Source of the DNA: Aeromonas rivipollensis
GTDB lineage: Bacteria; Pseudomonadota; Gammaproteobacteria; Enterobacterales; Aeromonadaceae
Direction: 5' to 3'
DNA: 64,000 nt
Assembly (NCBI RefSeq): GCF_037811135.1
Contig: NZ_CP149130.1
Coordinates: 1,422,501-1,486,500 of the forward strand
This document shows positions 1 to 10,424 of this stretch, piece after piece. The translations under genes and the position numbers were made by a program. The notes beneath the pieces were generated by a model that saw only the letters and a list, made by a program, of their open reading frames with translations, searched no databases and was not told the DNA's origin. Positions within the stretch are counted from its first letter, which is position 1, and each line of letters begins with the position of its first letter.

Positions 1-40
1 AGCGCGCTGGGCAAGGGAATGGTTTAGGGAGGAATGGGTA

Positions 41-2362
41 ATGGCAGTGGGCAAGTGGTGGATAGCAGGATTGGCAGCGCTGGCGCTGCTGGGGTGTGGC
101 AGTGATGACGAGGAAGGCTCAACGGCGGAGGGGCCCTCCCTCGCCTCGTTGCGGATTAGTCCGGAAGAGATCAGGGTCCCCGTCGGCATCGAGCAGCAGT
201 TTCAGGTGCAGGCGACCTGGGATGATGGCGCCGTGCAGGATGTGACCGGGCATCCCGACCTTGTCTGGAGCAGCAGCGACACCGCCGTGGTCAGGGTGGA
301 TGATCAGGGCCTCGCCATGGGGGGCGGCCCGGGCACGGCCACCCTGACCAGCACGGGGACAGTCAATGGCGAGTCTCATAGCGCCACCGCCAGGGTGGAG
401 GTGATCGATGCCTATGTGACAGAGCTGCAACTGACCCCGGTCACGGCCAGGGTGCCGGTGGGATTGAACCAGCCCTTCGTGGCCATCGCCACCTTCTCCG
501 ACGGCCAGTCGCGAGACGTGACCAAGGCCTCGGCCCTGCAGTGGCGCAGCAGTGACGAGGGCAGCGCCCTGGTCAGCAACGAGGCCGGCAACAAGGGTCT
601 CGCCACCGGGGTGGCGGTCGGGGAGCCGAACATTGAGGCCAGCGGCACCCTCAACGGCGCCTCCTTCCAGGCCTCGGCCCCGCTGGCGGTGACGGATGCG
701 GTGATCACCGGGCTGGACATCCATGCCCCCGAGGATCCGCTGCCCATGGGGTTGAGTGCGCAGCTGCACGCCTTCGCCACCCTGTCCGATGACAGTGATC
801 CCATAGAGGTGACCGAGCATGACGCCTTGACCTGGTACAGCAGCGATCCGGCGGTGGCGAGCATCAGCGAGACAGGGCTGGTCACCGGGCTGACTCCGGG
901 GAGTGCCACCATAGGGGTGAGCGGCATGATCAACGGGGTCTCCGTCGAGGCGACCGAGCCGCTCAGGGTGAGCTCGGCCGCCGTCATCGGGATCGAGGTG
1001 CAGTCCATGGGGGGCGCCATTGCGGCTGGCCTGCAAACACAGTTTGTCGCCATTGCCTATCTCACCGATGGCACTTCGTTCGACGTCACCGACAACGCCC
1101 TCATTCAGTGGCAAAGCAATCAACCCGGGATAGCGAGCGTCAGCAACCAGGGGGGGAGCAAGGGGCTGGTGACGGGCCTGACGGTGGGAACTGCCACCAT
1201 AATGGCGAGCGGCACCCTGGATGGCACCGCCTTCACCGCCTCGGCTCCGGTGACCGTCTCATCCGCCGTGGTGACCAACCTGGAGGTAACGCCACCGGAT
1301 GCCTCTGTCATGGTGGGAGACAAGGTGCAATATCAGGCCATGGCCACCCTCTCCGATGGCCACAACCAGGAGGTGACGGACGACGACGCCATCCTCTGGT
1401 CCTCCGATGCGCCTGCCGTCGCGCCCATCAGCAATGCCTCTGGCAGCCGGGGGGAGGCGAGCGGCCTGAGCGAGGGATCTGCACTCATCAGCGCCAGCCT
1501 GGGGGGCGTCACCAGCACGGCGGCCCGGCTGACCGTGATGCCGACGGCCCCCGAAGCCCCCATCGTCATCGAGCCGCGGCAAAACCAGTTGGCCTCGTTG
1601 CAACTGAGCCCGGAGGCCTTTGCATTCTGGAATAGGACCTCCATCAACTCCCCCGAGGGGCAGAGTGCCCTGAAGGATCTGACCGGACAGGTCTACAGCC
1701 AGTTCAGCGATGCCTTCGACTTCATCACTGTGGTGATGAACAACGACGATGTCCCCGCGGGCATGCCCACCGGTGAATATGCCCACGTCAGAAACGATGT
1801 GACGGGCATAGGCCTGGGTATGTTTGATGAGACGGCGGCGTTTCACTCGGACGGCAAGCTGCAGGGGGTCTTCTTCCTCTACAAGAAGAAGTACCTGTCG
1901 ACCTCGACCTATGGCCCCATCCTGCACGAGATGGCCCATCGCTGGGCGAACTGGGTGGTGCCACCCGTTACCGGGCACTGGGCTCCCTGGCTCGGCATCG
2001 TCGGCCAGCTGAACAACGTGAGTGCCAACTACGCCGACATCGAGCTCTACCTGATGGGGTTGATGGACGCCTCCGAGATGACGGATCCCGCCAGTCTCGA
2101 TGCCTATGCCCTGATCCCGGCCGATCAGAAGCCCAGGGTGCCGAGCGCGGCCACCTCGCAGAAGGCGTTTCGTACTCTGCTGCTGATCCTGTCGGATCGG
2201 CCGCTCACCGCCACCGAGATCCAGAACTATAACAACGGGGCCACCCTGCTGACCCGGACAGACAACCCCTCCCAGCAAGGCACCAACTTCCACAAGATGA
2301 CCAGAGGCAGAGGCACCCTGACGGTGAACGGGCTGGATACCCTGGTCAAGCCGACCCCTTAA
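41..2362 (+). CDS. Exported lipoprotein with five BIG2-like repeats and an HExxH domain
   Basis: 773 residues. The N-terminus is a lipoprotein signal with lipobox LLGC at about residues 16-19, so the protein is probably lipid-anchored. Residues 30-510 hold five repeats of about 95 residues, each with a VPVG-like start, an SDG..DVT stretch, a W-SS-D turn and a G.ATI-type strand, as in bacterial Ig-like (BIG2) domains. The last 260 residues differ and carry HEMAH at 629-633, an HExxH zinc-protease signature, then a GHW and an ELYLMGL stretch that may supply further ligands. An AGGA ribosome site lies about 7 bases before this ATG. A strong terminator follows. Adhesin-like display of a metalloprotease-like domain is inference; no substrate can be read from the sequence. 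Confidence 0.8.
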   Translation: MAVGKWWIAGLAALALLGCGSDDEEGSTAEGPSLASLRISPEEIRVPVGIEQQFQVQATWDDGAVQDVTGHPDLVWSSSDTAVVRVDDQGLAMGGGPGTATLTSTGTVNGESHSATARVEVIDAYVTELQLTPVTARVPVGLNQPFVAIATFSDGQSRDVTKASALQWRSSDEGSALVSNEAGNKGLATGVAVGEPNIEASGTLNGASFQASAPLAVTDAVITGLDIHAPEDPLPMGLSAQLHAFATLSDDSDPIEVTEHDALTWYSSDPAVASISETGLVTGLTPGSATIGVSGMINGVSVEATEPLRVSSAAVIGIEVQSMGGAIAAGLQTQFVAIAYLTDGTSFDVTDNALIQWQSNQPGIASVSNQGGSKGLVTGLTVGTATIMASGTLDGTAFTASAPVTVSSAVVTNLEVTPPDASVMVGDKVQYQAMATLSDGHNQEVTDDDAILWSSDAPAVAPISNASGSRGEASGLSEGSALISASLGGVTSTAARLTVMPTAPEAPIVIEPRQNQLASLQLSPEAFAFWNRTSINSPEGQSALKDLTGQVYSQFSDAFDFITVVMNNDDVPAGMPTGEYAHVRNDVTGIGLGMFDETAAFHSDGKLQGVFFLYKKKYLSTSTYGPILHEMAHRWANWVVPPVTGHWAPWLGIVGQLNNVSANYADIELYLMGLMDASEMTDPASLDAYALIPADQKPRVPSAATSQKAFRTLLLILSDRPLTATEIQNYNNGATLLTRTDNPSQQGTNFHKMTRGRGTLTVNGLDTLVKPTP

Positions 2363-2439
2363 TCCGGCTATGTAACAGGTGAGCGCGCCGCGAACGGACG
2401 GCTGACACGGCCGATGCCGCCCGCCCGTGAGGGACAATC

Positions 2440-2471
2440 ATCCGGAGCCAGTCACTGGCTCCGGATTTTTT
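2440..2471 (+). terminator. Intrinsic terminator after the BIG2 lipoprotein
   Basis: An ATCCGGAGCCAGT/ACTGGCTCCGGAT stem is followed by a run of T. It lies about 80 bases past the lipoprotein stop. Confidence 0.85.
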
Positions 2472-2532
2472 ATGGGGATGGCAAGGGGGGCTTGGGGGGA
2501 GGCGAGCTTGCGCCCTCATCTTCTGCCACTGC

Positions 2533-2555
2533 AAAAAGGGGCCTCGGGGCCCCTT
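2533..2555 (-). terminator. Intrinsic terminator of the PTS gene
   Basis: Read on the minus strand, an AAGGGGCC/GGCCCCTT stem with a four-base loop is followed by TTTTT, just beyond the PTS stop codon. Confidence 0.8.
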
Positions 2556-2581
2556 CTGTTCAGCACGAAAAACCGGCGTCG

Positions 2582-4483
2582 TCAGGCGACCTTGCTGCTG
2601 CCAGCCAGGGTGCGGGCCAGCAATCCATCTGGATTGTGGATAGCATCCTTCGTTTTGACATCGATTATTTCGATATTAGCGAAGCGCTCTCTGTGCTTGA
2701 TGGCCACGTCATGGGCCAGGATGACGCAGCGGGCGTTGGCCACGTCTTTGGGGGTGATGCGGTTGATGATGCCGTTGGCGCCTTGTGTCTCCACTTTGAG
2801 CTTGATGCCGGCCTTGGCGGCCGCCTTCTGCAGGCTCTTGGCGGCGAGGAAGGTGTGGGCCACCCCTGAGGGGCAGGCGGTGATGGCGAGCACTTCTGCC
2901 TCACCTTCCGCTTCGATGACCTCGTAACCGCCATCCGGGGTGGCTACCTCTTCCTCTTCGGTCACCGGTTTTTTCAGCAGGTTGACGATAAGGGCCGTGG
3001 TCAGGGCGCCGAGCACTGTGCCCAGGATATAACCCATCTTGCCTTCCACCACCGGCAGCACTATCCAGCCGCCCCAGGGGGCATGGTTGATGCTGTGCAT
3101 CATGAAGCCGGTGATGTTGCCGACGATGCCGCCCGCGACGATTGCCGGGATGACCCGCACCGGGTCGGCGGCGGCAAAGGGAATGGCCCCCTCGCTGATG
3201 CCTATCATGCCCATGATGGCGGCGGCCTTGCCCGCTTCACGCTCTTCCTTCTTGTAGCGACGGGGGGAGAGCAGGGTCGCCAGCGCCATGCCAAGGGGCG
3301 GCACGCAGATGGCGATGCCGACGCCCCCCATCAGCCAGGGTTGGGTGTTGACCTGGGTCTGGGCGAACAGAGTCGCCACCTTGTTGACCGGGCCGCCCAT
3401 GTCGAAGGCGGTCATGCCACCCAGGATGGCCCCCAGCATCACCTTGCCGGAGCCTGCCATGCTGGAGAGCCAGTGGTTCATCCCCTCCATCATGGCGGCA
3501 ATGGGCGCACCTATCACCCACATCACTATGCCGCACACCAGGAAGGTGCCGATCAGCGGATAGATGAAGATGGATCCGAGCGAACTCATGGAGTCCGGTA
3601 GTTTTATTCGTTTGAGCTGATTGACGATGAGGCCGGCGATAAAGCCCACCAGAATGGCGCCGAGAAAACCGGTGTGGTACTGCTGCACCGCTATCCAGGA
3701 GCCGATCATGCCGGGCGCCAGGCCCGGTTTGTCCGCCATGGAGTAGGCGATGTAGCCGCCGAGCACGGCGGTAAAGAGGGTGAGGCCCGCTATCCCCATG
3801 TCGGCCATGTCCTTGAGCACGCCTGCCTCGGGCACGGCGCCCTTGCCGCTCATCATCACCGAGAGCGACAGCAGAACGCCCCCCGCGACGATGAAGGGGA
3901 TCATGTGGGAGGTGCCAAACAGCAGGTGCTGCTTGAGGGTGTTGAGCTGGCCCTTGATGCTGCGATCCTGGGGTTCGGGTGCGCTGGGTTGCGGCGCCCT
4001 GAGCTGGGCTGGCTTGTTGCCGGCCGCACTGGCGGGAGCCTGGGCCGCCAGCAGCTTGAGCACCTCGGCCTTGCTGGTGGCTGCTTGCACCTGCGGGATA
4101 AAGCCCGGCTCCAGCAGCTTGGTGGAGAGCTCGGCCAGCACCTCGATATGATGGTTGGCGCCCCCTGCCGGGGAGGCAATCATGAAGAAGAGTCTGGAGG
4201 GCAAGCCATCTTCGGCGCCGTAGTCTATCCCCTGGCGGCTGATGCCGATGACGATGGCGGGCTGCAGCACCGCCTCGCTCTTGGCATGGGGCAGGGCGAC
4301 CCCCTGTTCAAACCCTGTGTTGTCGAGGTTTTCCCGCGCCCAGAGGTCGCGCACGAACAGATCCTGACTGGCTATCTTGCCGCAGGCTTTGAGCCGGGCG
4401 GCCAGCTCCACAAAGAGCCCCTGTTTGTCGTTGGCCGCTATGTCGAGGCAGATCAATCCTTCGTCTATCAAGGAGGTGAGCAT
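2582..4483 (-). CDS. PTS fructose-family enzyme II, fused IIA-IIC-IIB
   Basis: 633-residue inner-membrane sugar phosphotransferase. Residues 1-150 are a fructose/mannitol-type IIA domain with the phospho-His in ALPHAKS (His66). A Pro/Ala-rich linker leads to the multi-spanning IIC domain (about 190-520). The C-terminus is a IIB domain with the phospho-Cys motif ITACPSGVAHT. The ATG at 4483 is chosen over the upstream one because AGGAG lies 7 bases before it. The gene is single, with its own terminator. No 1-phosphofructokinase or HPr fusion lies nearby, so fructose as substrate is not proven; mannose or a mannosyl compound is possible, with manA 1.7 kb away. The A-C-B order differs from E. 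coli FruA and MngA. Confidence 0.88.
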   Translation of the reverse strand: MLTSLIDEGLICLDIAANDKQGLFVELAARLKACGKIASQDLFVRDLWARENLDNTGFEQGVALPHAKSEAVLQPAIVIGISRQGIDYGAEDGLPSRLFFMIASPAGGANHHIEVLAELSTKLLEPGFIPQVQAATSKAEVLKLLAAQAPASAAGNKPAQLRAPQPSAPEPQDRSIKGQLNTLKQHLLFGTSHMIPFIVAGGVLLSLSVMMSGKGAVPEAGVLKDMADMGIAGLTLFTAVLGGYIAYSMADKPGLAPGMIGSWIAVQQYHTGFLGAILVGFIAGLIVNQLKRIKLPDSMSSLGSIFIYPLIGTFLVCGIVMWVIGAPIAAMMEGMNHWLSSMAGSGKVMLGAILGGMTAFDMGGPVNKVATLFAQTQVNTQPWLMGGVGIAICVPPLGMALATLLSPRRYKKEEREAGKAAAIMGMIGISEGAIPFAAADPVRVIPAIVAGGIVGNITGFMMHSINHAPWGGWIVLPVVEGKMGYILGTVLGALTTALIVNLLKKPVTEEEEVATPDGGYEVIEAEGEAEVLAITACPSGVAHTFLAAKSLQKAAAKAGIKLKVETQGANGIINRITPKDVANARCVILAHDVAIKHRERFANIEIIDVKTKDAIHNPDGLLARTLAGSSKVA

Positions 4484-5156
4484 AGGTGTCTCCTGGCTCC
4501 TTCTCGGAGCCGTTGCGATGGGTAACAATTGACCCGCCTATTGTTTCGCCCTTGCCCCAGAGTCGAAATCGGATATATGTGCCCTTTACTGGATTTTTGT
4601 GTCAGCGCCCCCGTCCTGTGACCCCGCTCGCATTTTGATGTCACCGTGGCGAATTGGTTTTATAAATTTTATTTCGTTTTAAAACAAATGGTTGCTAGTG
4701 TTTTTTATCCTGTTGTCAGAAGTGAGTGGCCATATGCCGCTCCCACACCAGAAGCACGAGTTGGAGATTTGTGTGCTGTGGCCACGCCCTGAAGTGTGAG
4801 CCGCCCGGCAAAAGTGCGGCCCGGGAGCAGATTCGCATGGGCGAAGGGGGCCCAAGCGGAGGTCGTGAAAAAAATGTGCATAACCAGAAGCCCCGGGAAA
4901 GTGTGGCGGAAAGGCCGAGGTGAATGCTTTCAATGTACTGATAATGAAAGAAAAAACAGGATTTCCCTGCACCTGGTTAGTCGAGTTTCGCATGGCTTCA
5001 TAAGAAGCCAATTGCTGTTTTTTAGATTGGTTTTTGCATAATAAATCGTTTATTTAGTTGGACAATCGGTGAAGACTTGGTGTCCAATCGGGTAGAGCAG
5101 GTTGGCCAACAGTGCCGTCAGCCAGTGTGTAACCCGAGATGTAAGGAGACATCCTG
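4484..5156. other. Intergenic region, 673 bases, promoters only
   Basis: No convincing gene. The left third should hold the promoter of the PTS gene. The segment at 4650-4710 is strongly A+T-rich compared with its surroundings. A GGCTTC-ATAA-GAAGCC hairpin lies at 4994-5009. A TTGGACA/TGTCCAA inverted repeat lies at 5058-5087, shortly before the 49-residue gene, and could be an operator or a 5' leader hairpin. ORFs across 4679-5041 lack ribosome sites and codon bias and were not called. Confidence 0.5.
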
Positions 5157-5306
5157 ATGGAAAAACTTGACCAAGAAATCGACACCATGCGCCAGGAATT
5201 CGAGTCACAGGGGCAAAAACAGGCCCATGACAAATGGCAAGCCAGGGTTGATGAACTGCAGCGGGAACGCTCGGAAGCTCCCCAGCCGGAAGTGGCAGAA
5301 CACTAG
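5157..5306 (+). CDS. Small charged protein, 49 residues
   Basis: Runs from MEKLDQEID to PEVAEH. It is rich in Glu, Gln, Lys and Arg, has no membrane segment or signal peptide, and is likely to form one amphipathic or coiled-coil helix. A TAAGGAG ribosome site is 8 bases before the ATG and a strong terminator follows 40 bases after the stop. With the inverted repeat upstream this makes a complete small transcription unit. I do not recognise the family, and no function is claimed. Confidence 0.7.
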   Translation: MEKLDQEIDTMRQEFESQGQKQAHDKWQARVDELQRERSEAPQPEVAEH

Positions 5307-5346
5307 CCCCCGACGGCCATGATGGCCATCGGTTGAGCAGATAATG

Positions 5347-5384
5347 AAAAACCACCGCCCTGACTCAGGGCGGTGGTTTTTTTT
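5347..5384. terminator. Intrinsic terminator, usable on both strands
   Basis: AAAACCACCGCCCTGA pairs with its complement around a tiny loop and is followed by eight T. It ends the 49-residue gene on the plus strand. The A-run on the left could also serve the converging YgjV-type gene. Confidence 0.9.
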
Positions 5385-5446
5385 CAAGACACTCATCGGC
5401 CTTCCTTATTCCTTGACTGCGGCCAGCGGCACCGAAGGGCAAGGGA

Positions 5447-5995
5447 TCAGGCAGGGCTCGACTGCGGTTGTCGCCACATGCGGTACATGGTGTGGCAGTT
5501 GACGAACAGGAAGCTCAGCTCAATCAGGCTGCCGCCGATGGAGCCAATCAAGATGTTGTGGCTGGTCCAGCACAGGCCACCCGCCAGCATGCTGAGCCGC
5601 AGCGTGATGCCCTGGGCCCGAAACAGTCCCCAGGTCCCTATGGTGGTGCCTAGGATGGGCAACCACTGCACCGGGCTGGTGATCCCGGGGATGCCGAGCC
5701 CCCAGACCAGAAGCAGGAAGAACAGCATCACCCATGGGCTGCGGGTGTGCCCTGAGACGGTGGTACGAATGCAACTGAGGCCTGCACTGAGGGCTGCAGT
5801 ACTGGCCCCCATCAGGAGGAAGTGGAGGGCGATGGCCCCCTGATAGAGGCAGAGTCGCAACCGAAAACGCCCGTCATCCCGTTGCCGGAAGGCGCTGATC
5901 CCGACCAGCATGGCGGCGAGGCCGATGCCTTGTGCCAGGGGTTGTTGTTGGAACAGCGTCCAGAGTGGCATCAGCCAGCCGAGATCCAGGTTCAC
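5447..5995 (-). CDS. YgjV-family inner-membrane protein
   Basis: 182 residues with about five hydrophobic segments. The pattern resembles the YgjV family of uncharacterised inner-membrane proteins: a short N-terminal segment, a basic FRQRDDGRFR loop, paired helices, and a C-terminal helix ending in a polar tail. Function is unknown in the family. The start taken is GTG at 5995, with only a weak G-rich ribosome site, so the start is the least certain point. It stands alone between converging units. Confidence 0.7.
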   Translation of the reverse strand: MNLDLGWLMPLWTLFQQQPLAQGIGLAAMLVGISAFRQRDDGRFRLRLCLYQGAIALHFLLMGASTAALSAGLSCIRTTVSGHTRSPWVMLFFLLLVWGLGIPGITSPVQWLPILGTTIGTWGLFRAQGITLRLSMLAGGLCWTSHNILIGSIGGSLIELSFLFVNCHTMYRMWRQPQSSPA

Positions 5996-6189
5996 AGGCA
6001 GCCCCCGCTCAGAAACAGTATTCGCCCTCTGCGCTCATTGCGCGGGCCAAGGGCTGGCTGCGCCTTGGGCTTGGGAAGCAGGGCGATGAGCGGGACTACT
6101 GGGGTCAAGGGAGCATGCATGGGGAAGCCTTCGACGCGAGGGCCATCAGAAAATGGCCCTCGTCTATTCATGATGTTGTTGATGATGCC

Positions 6190-7389
6190 TTAGCAGCGAT
6201 TGCCGGCGCGGGCGACCCGCCCCTCGGCCAATAGCCGGTAGTGACCGGTGGCGGCGGGGACGAAGGCGGACTGCCCCTTCTCCAGGCGCAGTGACTGCTC
6301 ACCCTGCTGGAGGGTCACTGTGCCATCGATGGCAAACAGTATCTCGGCGCTGGCGGTGGTGAGTGCATGCTCACCGGCCGGGTAGACGCTGAAGGTGAAG
6401 TCAGGTACCGGCACCTCGAAGTGCTGTACCGCTCCTTCAAGGTGGGGGGCCAGCAGGATCTGATCGTCCGGCTTGGGCAGGCAGCGGGTGCAATCCAGCA
6501 GCTCGGCCACGTCTATGTATTTGGGGGTGAGCCCGGCGCGCAGCACGTTGTCGGAGTTGGCCATGATCTCGAGGCCGGTGCCGCGTACATAGGCGTGGGG
6601 GGTGCAGGCATCGAGGAACATCGCCTGACCCGGCTGCAAGGTCACCACGTTAAGCAAGAGCGGCGAGAAGAGACCAACATCGCCCGGGTACTGGGCGGCC
6701 AGGCTGGTGATCAGCGCAAAGGTCTCGTCATCCTGACGGGCGGCGGCATAGGCCAGCAGGCCCACAAGGGCGGCTTCCTTGCGCGCGCCGTCCAGGATCA
6801 GCAACTGGTGGAAGAAGTGCTGCAAGCCCGCCTCATCCTGTGACTGGCGCAGCGCCGCGGTCAGCTCGACCAGCGCCGGCAGCGCCATGGCATCGAACAG
6901 CGCCAGTATGGCCGGGATGGCGCGAAAGCCGTTCATCGCCTGATAGGGGGTGAGGGCAAACACCAGCTCGGGCTTGTGGTTCGGATCCTTGTAGTTGCGG
7001 TTGGCTGCCTTGGGCGAGATGCCGGCGGCCTCTTCCTTGGCAAAACCAGCTTCGGCCTGGGTCTTGCTGGGATGCACCTGGATGGAGAGGGCCTTCTCGG
7101 CGCACAGCACCTTGAACAGGAATGGCAGGCTACCGAAGCGGGCCAGGGTGGCCTCACCCAGGACAGCGGCCGGGGCGGCGTCGATCAGGGTCGAGAGCTT
7201 CTGGGCATCGCCTGCCAGCGTGACCTCGGAGCAGCCGTTGGGGTGGGCGCCCATCCACAGCTCGGCCTGAGGCTTGTTATCCGGGTTGGGGATGCCAAAC
7301 AGGCGGGTGAGGGCGTCATAGCTGCCCCAGTCATAACCTTGAATCGGATTTTGCATCAACAGAAAGGAGGGCAGATCTCGACTGCTCAT
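6190..7389 (-). CDS. manA: Mannose-6-phosphate isomerase, class I
   Basis: 399-residue zinc enzyme that interconverts mannose 6-phosphate and fructose 6-phosphate, linking mannose use to glycolysis and to GDP-mannose synthesis. The N-terminal NPIQGYDWGSYDAL pattern, AELWMGAHPNG, the metal-site stretch IQVHPSK and the HKPELVFAL segment are typical of type I enzymes, as is the length. The start at 7389 has GAGG 10 bases upstream; an internal ATG 11 codons on has no ribosome site. It is divergent from an AraC-type gene across about 130 bases, so that regulator may control it; this is inference from position. Confidence 0.95.
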   Translation of the reverse strand: MSSRDLPSFLLMQNPIQGYDWGSYDALTRLFGIPNPDNKPQAELWMGAHPNGCSEVTLAGDAQKLSTLIDAAPAAVLGEATLARFGSLPFLFKVLCAEKALSIQVHPSKTQAEAGFAKEEAAGISPKAANRNYKDPNHKPELVFALTPYQAMNGFRAIPAILALFDAMALPALVELTAALRQSQDEAGLQHFFHQLLILDGARKEAALVGLLAYAAARQDDETFALITSLAAQYPGDVGLFSPLLLNVVTLQPGQAMFLDACTPHAYVRGTGLEIMANSDNVLRAGLTPKYIDVAELLDCTRCLPKPDDQILLAPHLEGAVQHFEVPVPDFTFSVYPAGEHALTTASAEILFAIDGTVTLQQGEQSLRLEKGQSAFVPAATGHYRLLAEGRVARAGNRC

Positions 7390-7518
7390 AAGGGACGCCT
7401 CATTTGTCGTGAAGAAAGTGGTTTGAAGAAAAGGGTGGAATTGACGGTCCGGCCCGGACTATAACATGGGCGGCCTTTGCCGCCGCAATCGCTTGCCTCT
7501 CTCTTGATCGGGATCATC

Positions 7519-8394
7519 ATGTCACTCATCTTCAGCCAGCTGCTCGACGGCGCACTCCACGACCAGGTTCCCTTTGAACAGATCTGGTTTGCCCAGGATC
7601 AGGGGGTGCCGCCCGGCTTCAGCTACCAGGTCAACTTCCCGCGTCTCGAGCTGGTATTCAGCGGCGAATACCTCAACCAGATCTGGGACAGGGAGTCGGG
7701 TTGCCGGGAGGTCTGCGTGCTGTCGGGGCAGGCGCTCTACATACCCCCCAATGGCTGGAACAAGCCACTCTGGACCACCGACTGCTCTGTGCTGAGCCTG
7801 CTGTTTGGCAAGCGCCAGCTCGGTTTCAGCCTGGTGAGCAAGCGCCGGGAAGACCCGGATTTCTTCGATGTGCAAAAGCACAGCATCATGGCCCGGGCCG
7901 GCCATGTGAATGAACACATACTGGCGGCCCTCAACGTGCTGGTGGAAGACCCGGGCCGCTCCCCCACCGACAACCACCTGTTGCAGGCGCTGCTTACCAG
8001 TACCCGTCAGCTGCTGGCGGAATCCACCTTCGAGCGGCCGAGAGGGGCTGACCTGTTTCACGGCATCTGCATCTATATCCAGGAGAACTTTCACCGCCCC
8101 ATCACCCGTGATTCCATCGCCCACCGCTTCAACGTCTCGGCGAGCCACCTCTCCCACCTGTTTCGCGAACAGGGGCACATGCGCCTGGCGGATTACATCA
8201 GCTGGGTACGCATCGATAGGGCCAAGTTCATGCTGAAAAAATACCGCTTCCGGCTGGAAGAGGTGGCCAGTCGCTGTGGTTACGGCGATGTGAACTATTT
8301 CTGCCGGGTGTTCAAGCAGAAGACAGGGCTGACCCCCTCCCAGTACCGCGCCCTGAGCCAGCCTCAGGGGCAGAGCGAGAGCCTGACGCCATGA
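7519..8394 (+). CDS. AraC-family transcriptional regulator
   Basis: 291 residues. Residues 1-170 form an AraC-like sensor half with a cupin-like pattern (PPGFSYQVNFPRLELVFSG). The C-terminal 100 residues hold the two helix-turn-helix motifs, with the family signature near FRLEEVASRCGYGDVNYFCRVFK. The ATG at 7519 was preferred over an upstream TTG; its ribosome site (GGGA) is modest. It is divergent from manA and upstream of icd, from which it is separated by about 190 bases. The ligand is unknown; a sugar linked to mannose metabolism is a fair guess only. Confidence 0.85.
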   Translation: MSLIFSQLLDGALHDQVPFEQIWFAQDQGVPPGFSYQVNFPRLELVFSGEYLNQIWDRESGCREVCVLSGQALYIPPNGWNKPLWTTDCSVLSLLFGKRQLGFSLVSKRREDPDFFDVQKHSIMARAGHVNEHILAALNVLVEDPGRSPTDNHLLQALLTSTRQLLAESTFERPRGADLFHGICIYIQENFHRPITRDSIAHRFNVSASHLSHLFREQGHMRLADYISWVRIDRAKFMLKKYRFRLEEVASRCGYGDVNYFCRVFKQKTGLTPSQYRALSQPQGQSESLTP

Positions 8395-8584
8395 CGGCGG
8401 CGCTCGCCATGGTGGAACTGCACGGGCTTGCGCCTCATGGGGAGCGGACAGAAGTGGCGCATTGTGATCCAGTCCCCGACTATGGTCGGACATGCACGCC
8501 CGCCATTTGATTATGCAAATGGATGGGCTAAGATGGCCGCGCGCAACGATCAGATTGATAACAAACGGAAGTTAGGAGATGCCG

Positions 8585-9838
<1,254 letters not shown>

Positions 9839-9856
9839 TCGGCAATCCGAAAAAGC

Positions 9857-9886
9857 AAAACCGGCGCCATGAGCGCCGGTTTTTTT
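9857..9886 (+). terminator. Intrinsic terminator after icd
   Basis: A CCGGCGC/GCGCCGG stem with a short loop and a seven-T tail, 20 bases past the icd stop. Confidence 0.9.
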
Positions 9887-9922
9887 ATGGGTGACAGGGC
9901 AGAAAGCCTGAAGGTGCCGCCC

Positions 9923-10099
9923 TCAGGTGGTCTTTTCCACGTGCTGCTGGTAGAGCTGCTGCCATTTGCTGGTTTCGGCCTCATCCCCCTGCGCCTGCCA
10001 GAACTCGCAGATGGAGTTGGCGAGTTCGGAAGCCATGGCGTGATCGCCATCGCGACGGCTCATCAGATATTGTCCAAGCCAGCTTTGATACTGTTTCAT
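9923..10099 (-). CDS. Small hypothetical protein, 58 residues
   Basis: Runs from MKQYQSWLGQYL to QQHVEKTT. It is soluble-looking, rich in Gln, Trp and charged residues, with three Trp and no signal or membrane segment. AAGGAG lies 9 bases upstream of the ATG, and the reading frame uses normal codons for this genome. It is converging with icd and shares the spacer that holds the icd terminator. The family is not recognised with certainty. Confidence 0.7.
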   Translation of the reverse strand: MKQYQSWLGQYLMSRRDGDHAMASELANSICEFWQAQGDEAETSKWQQLYQQHVEKTT

Positions 10100-10424
10100 A
10101 GCCCGATCTCCTTATCTAAGGTGCCCCTGGTGTCGCTCGCCGGCACAGGCCGCCAGCATTGACTCAACCGGGTCACTTGTGGTGCTGCGCCGCCGCTCGT
10201 TGTGCCCACCGGACTGGGTGGTGATCTTGCAGGATCAAGGCGACAACGGGGCGCAGATGTCGAAAAACGGCCTCTATCGTATCACAAAATAACCAACTTG
10301 GGGGGATTGACGGCAAGGGGAGGGGCATGGGGAGTGGCAACACCTGGGCAAAGAGCATGCCATCTTGCTGATCCCAGAAGAGAAAAACCCGCCAGGGTGG
10401 CGGGTTTTTCGGTTGAAAAAAAGA
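10100..10424. other. Intergenic region, 325 bases
   Basis: It holds the dsdA terminator at its right end and presumably the minus-strand promoter of the 58-residue gene at its left. No other gene or repeat was seen. Confidence 0.5.
10382..10410. terminator. Intrinsic terminator of the dsd operon
   Basis: AAAAACCCGCC and GGCGGGTTTTT form a symmetrical stem about 15 bases past the dsdA stop, read on the minus strand. Confidence 0.88.

Noticed and set aside
119..1123. Long minus-strand ORF under the BIG2 lipoprotein gene
   Set aside because: It is antisense to a repeat-rich gene. Its His/Gly/Arg-rich product is the usual shadow of G+C-rich coding DNA.
4679..5041. Several ORFs of 65-110 codons in the 4.5-5.1 kb gap
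   Set aside because: They overlap one another on both strands, have no ribosome sites, and carry no recognisable pattern.
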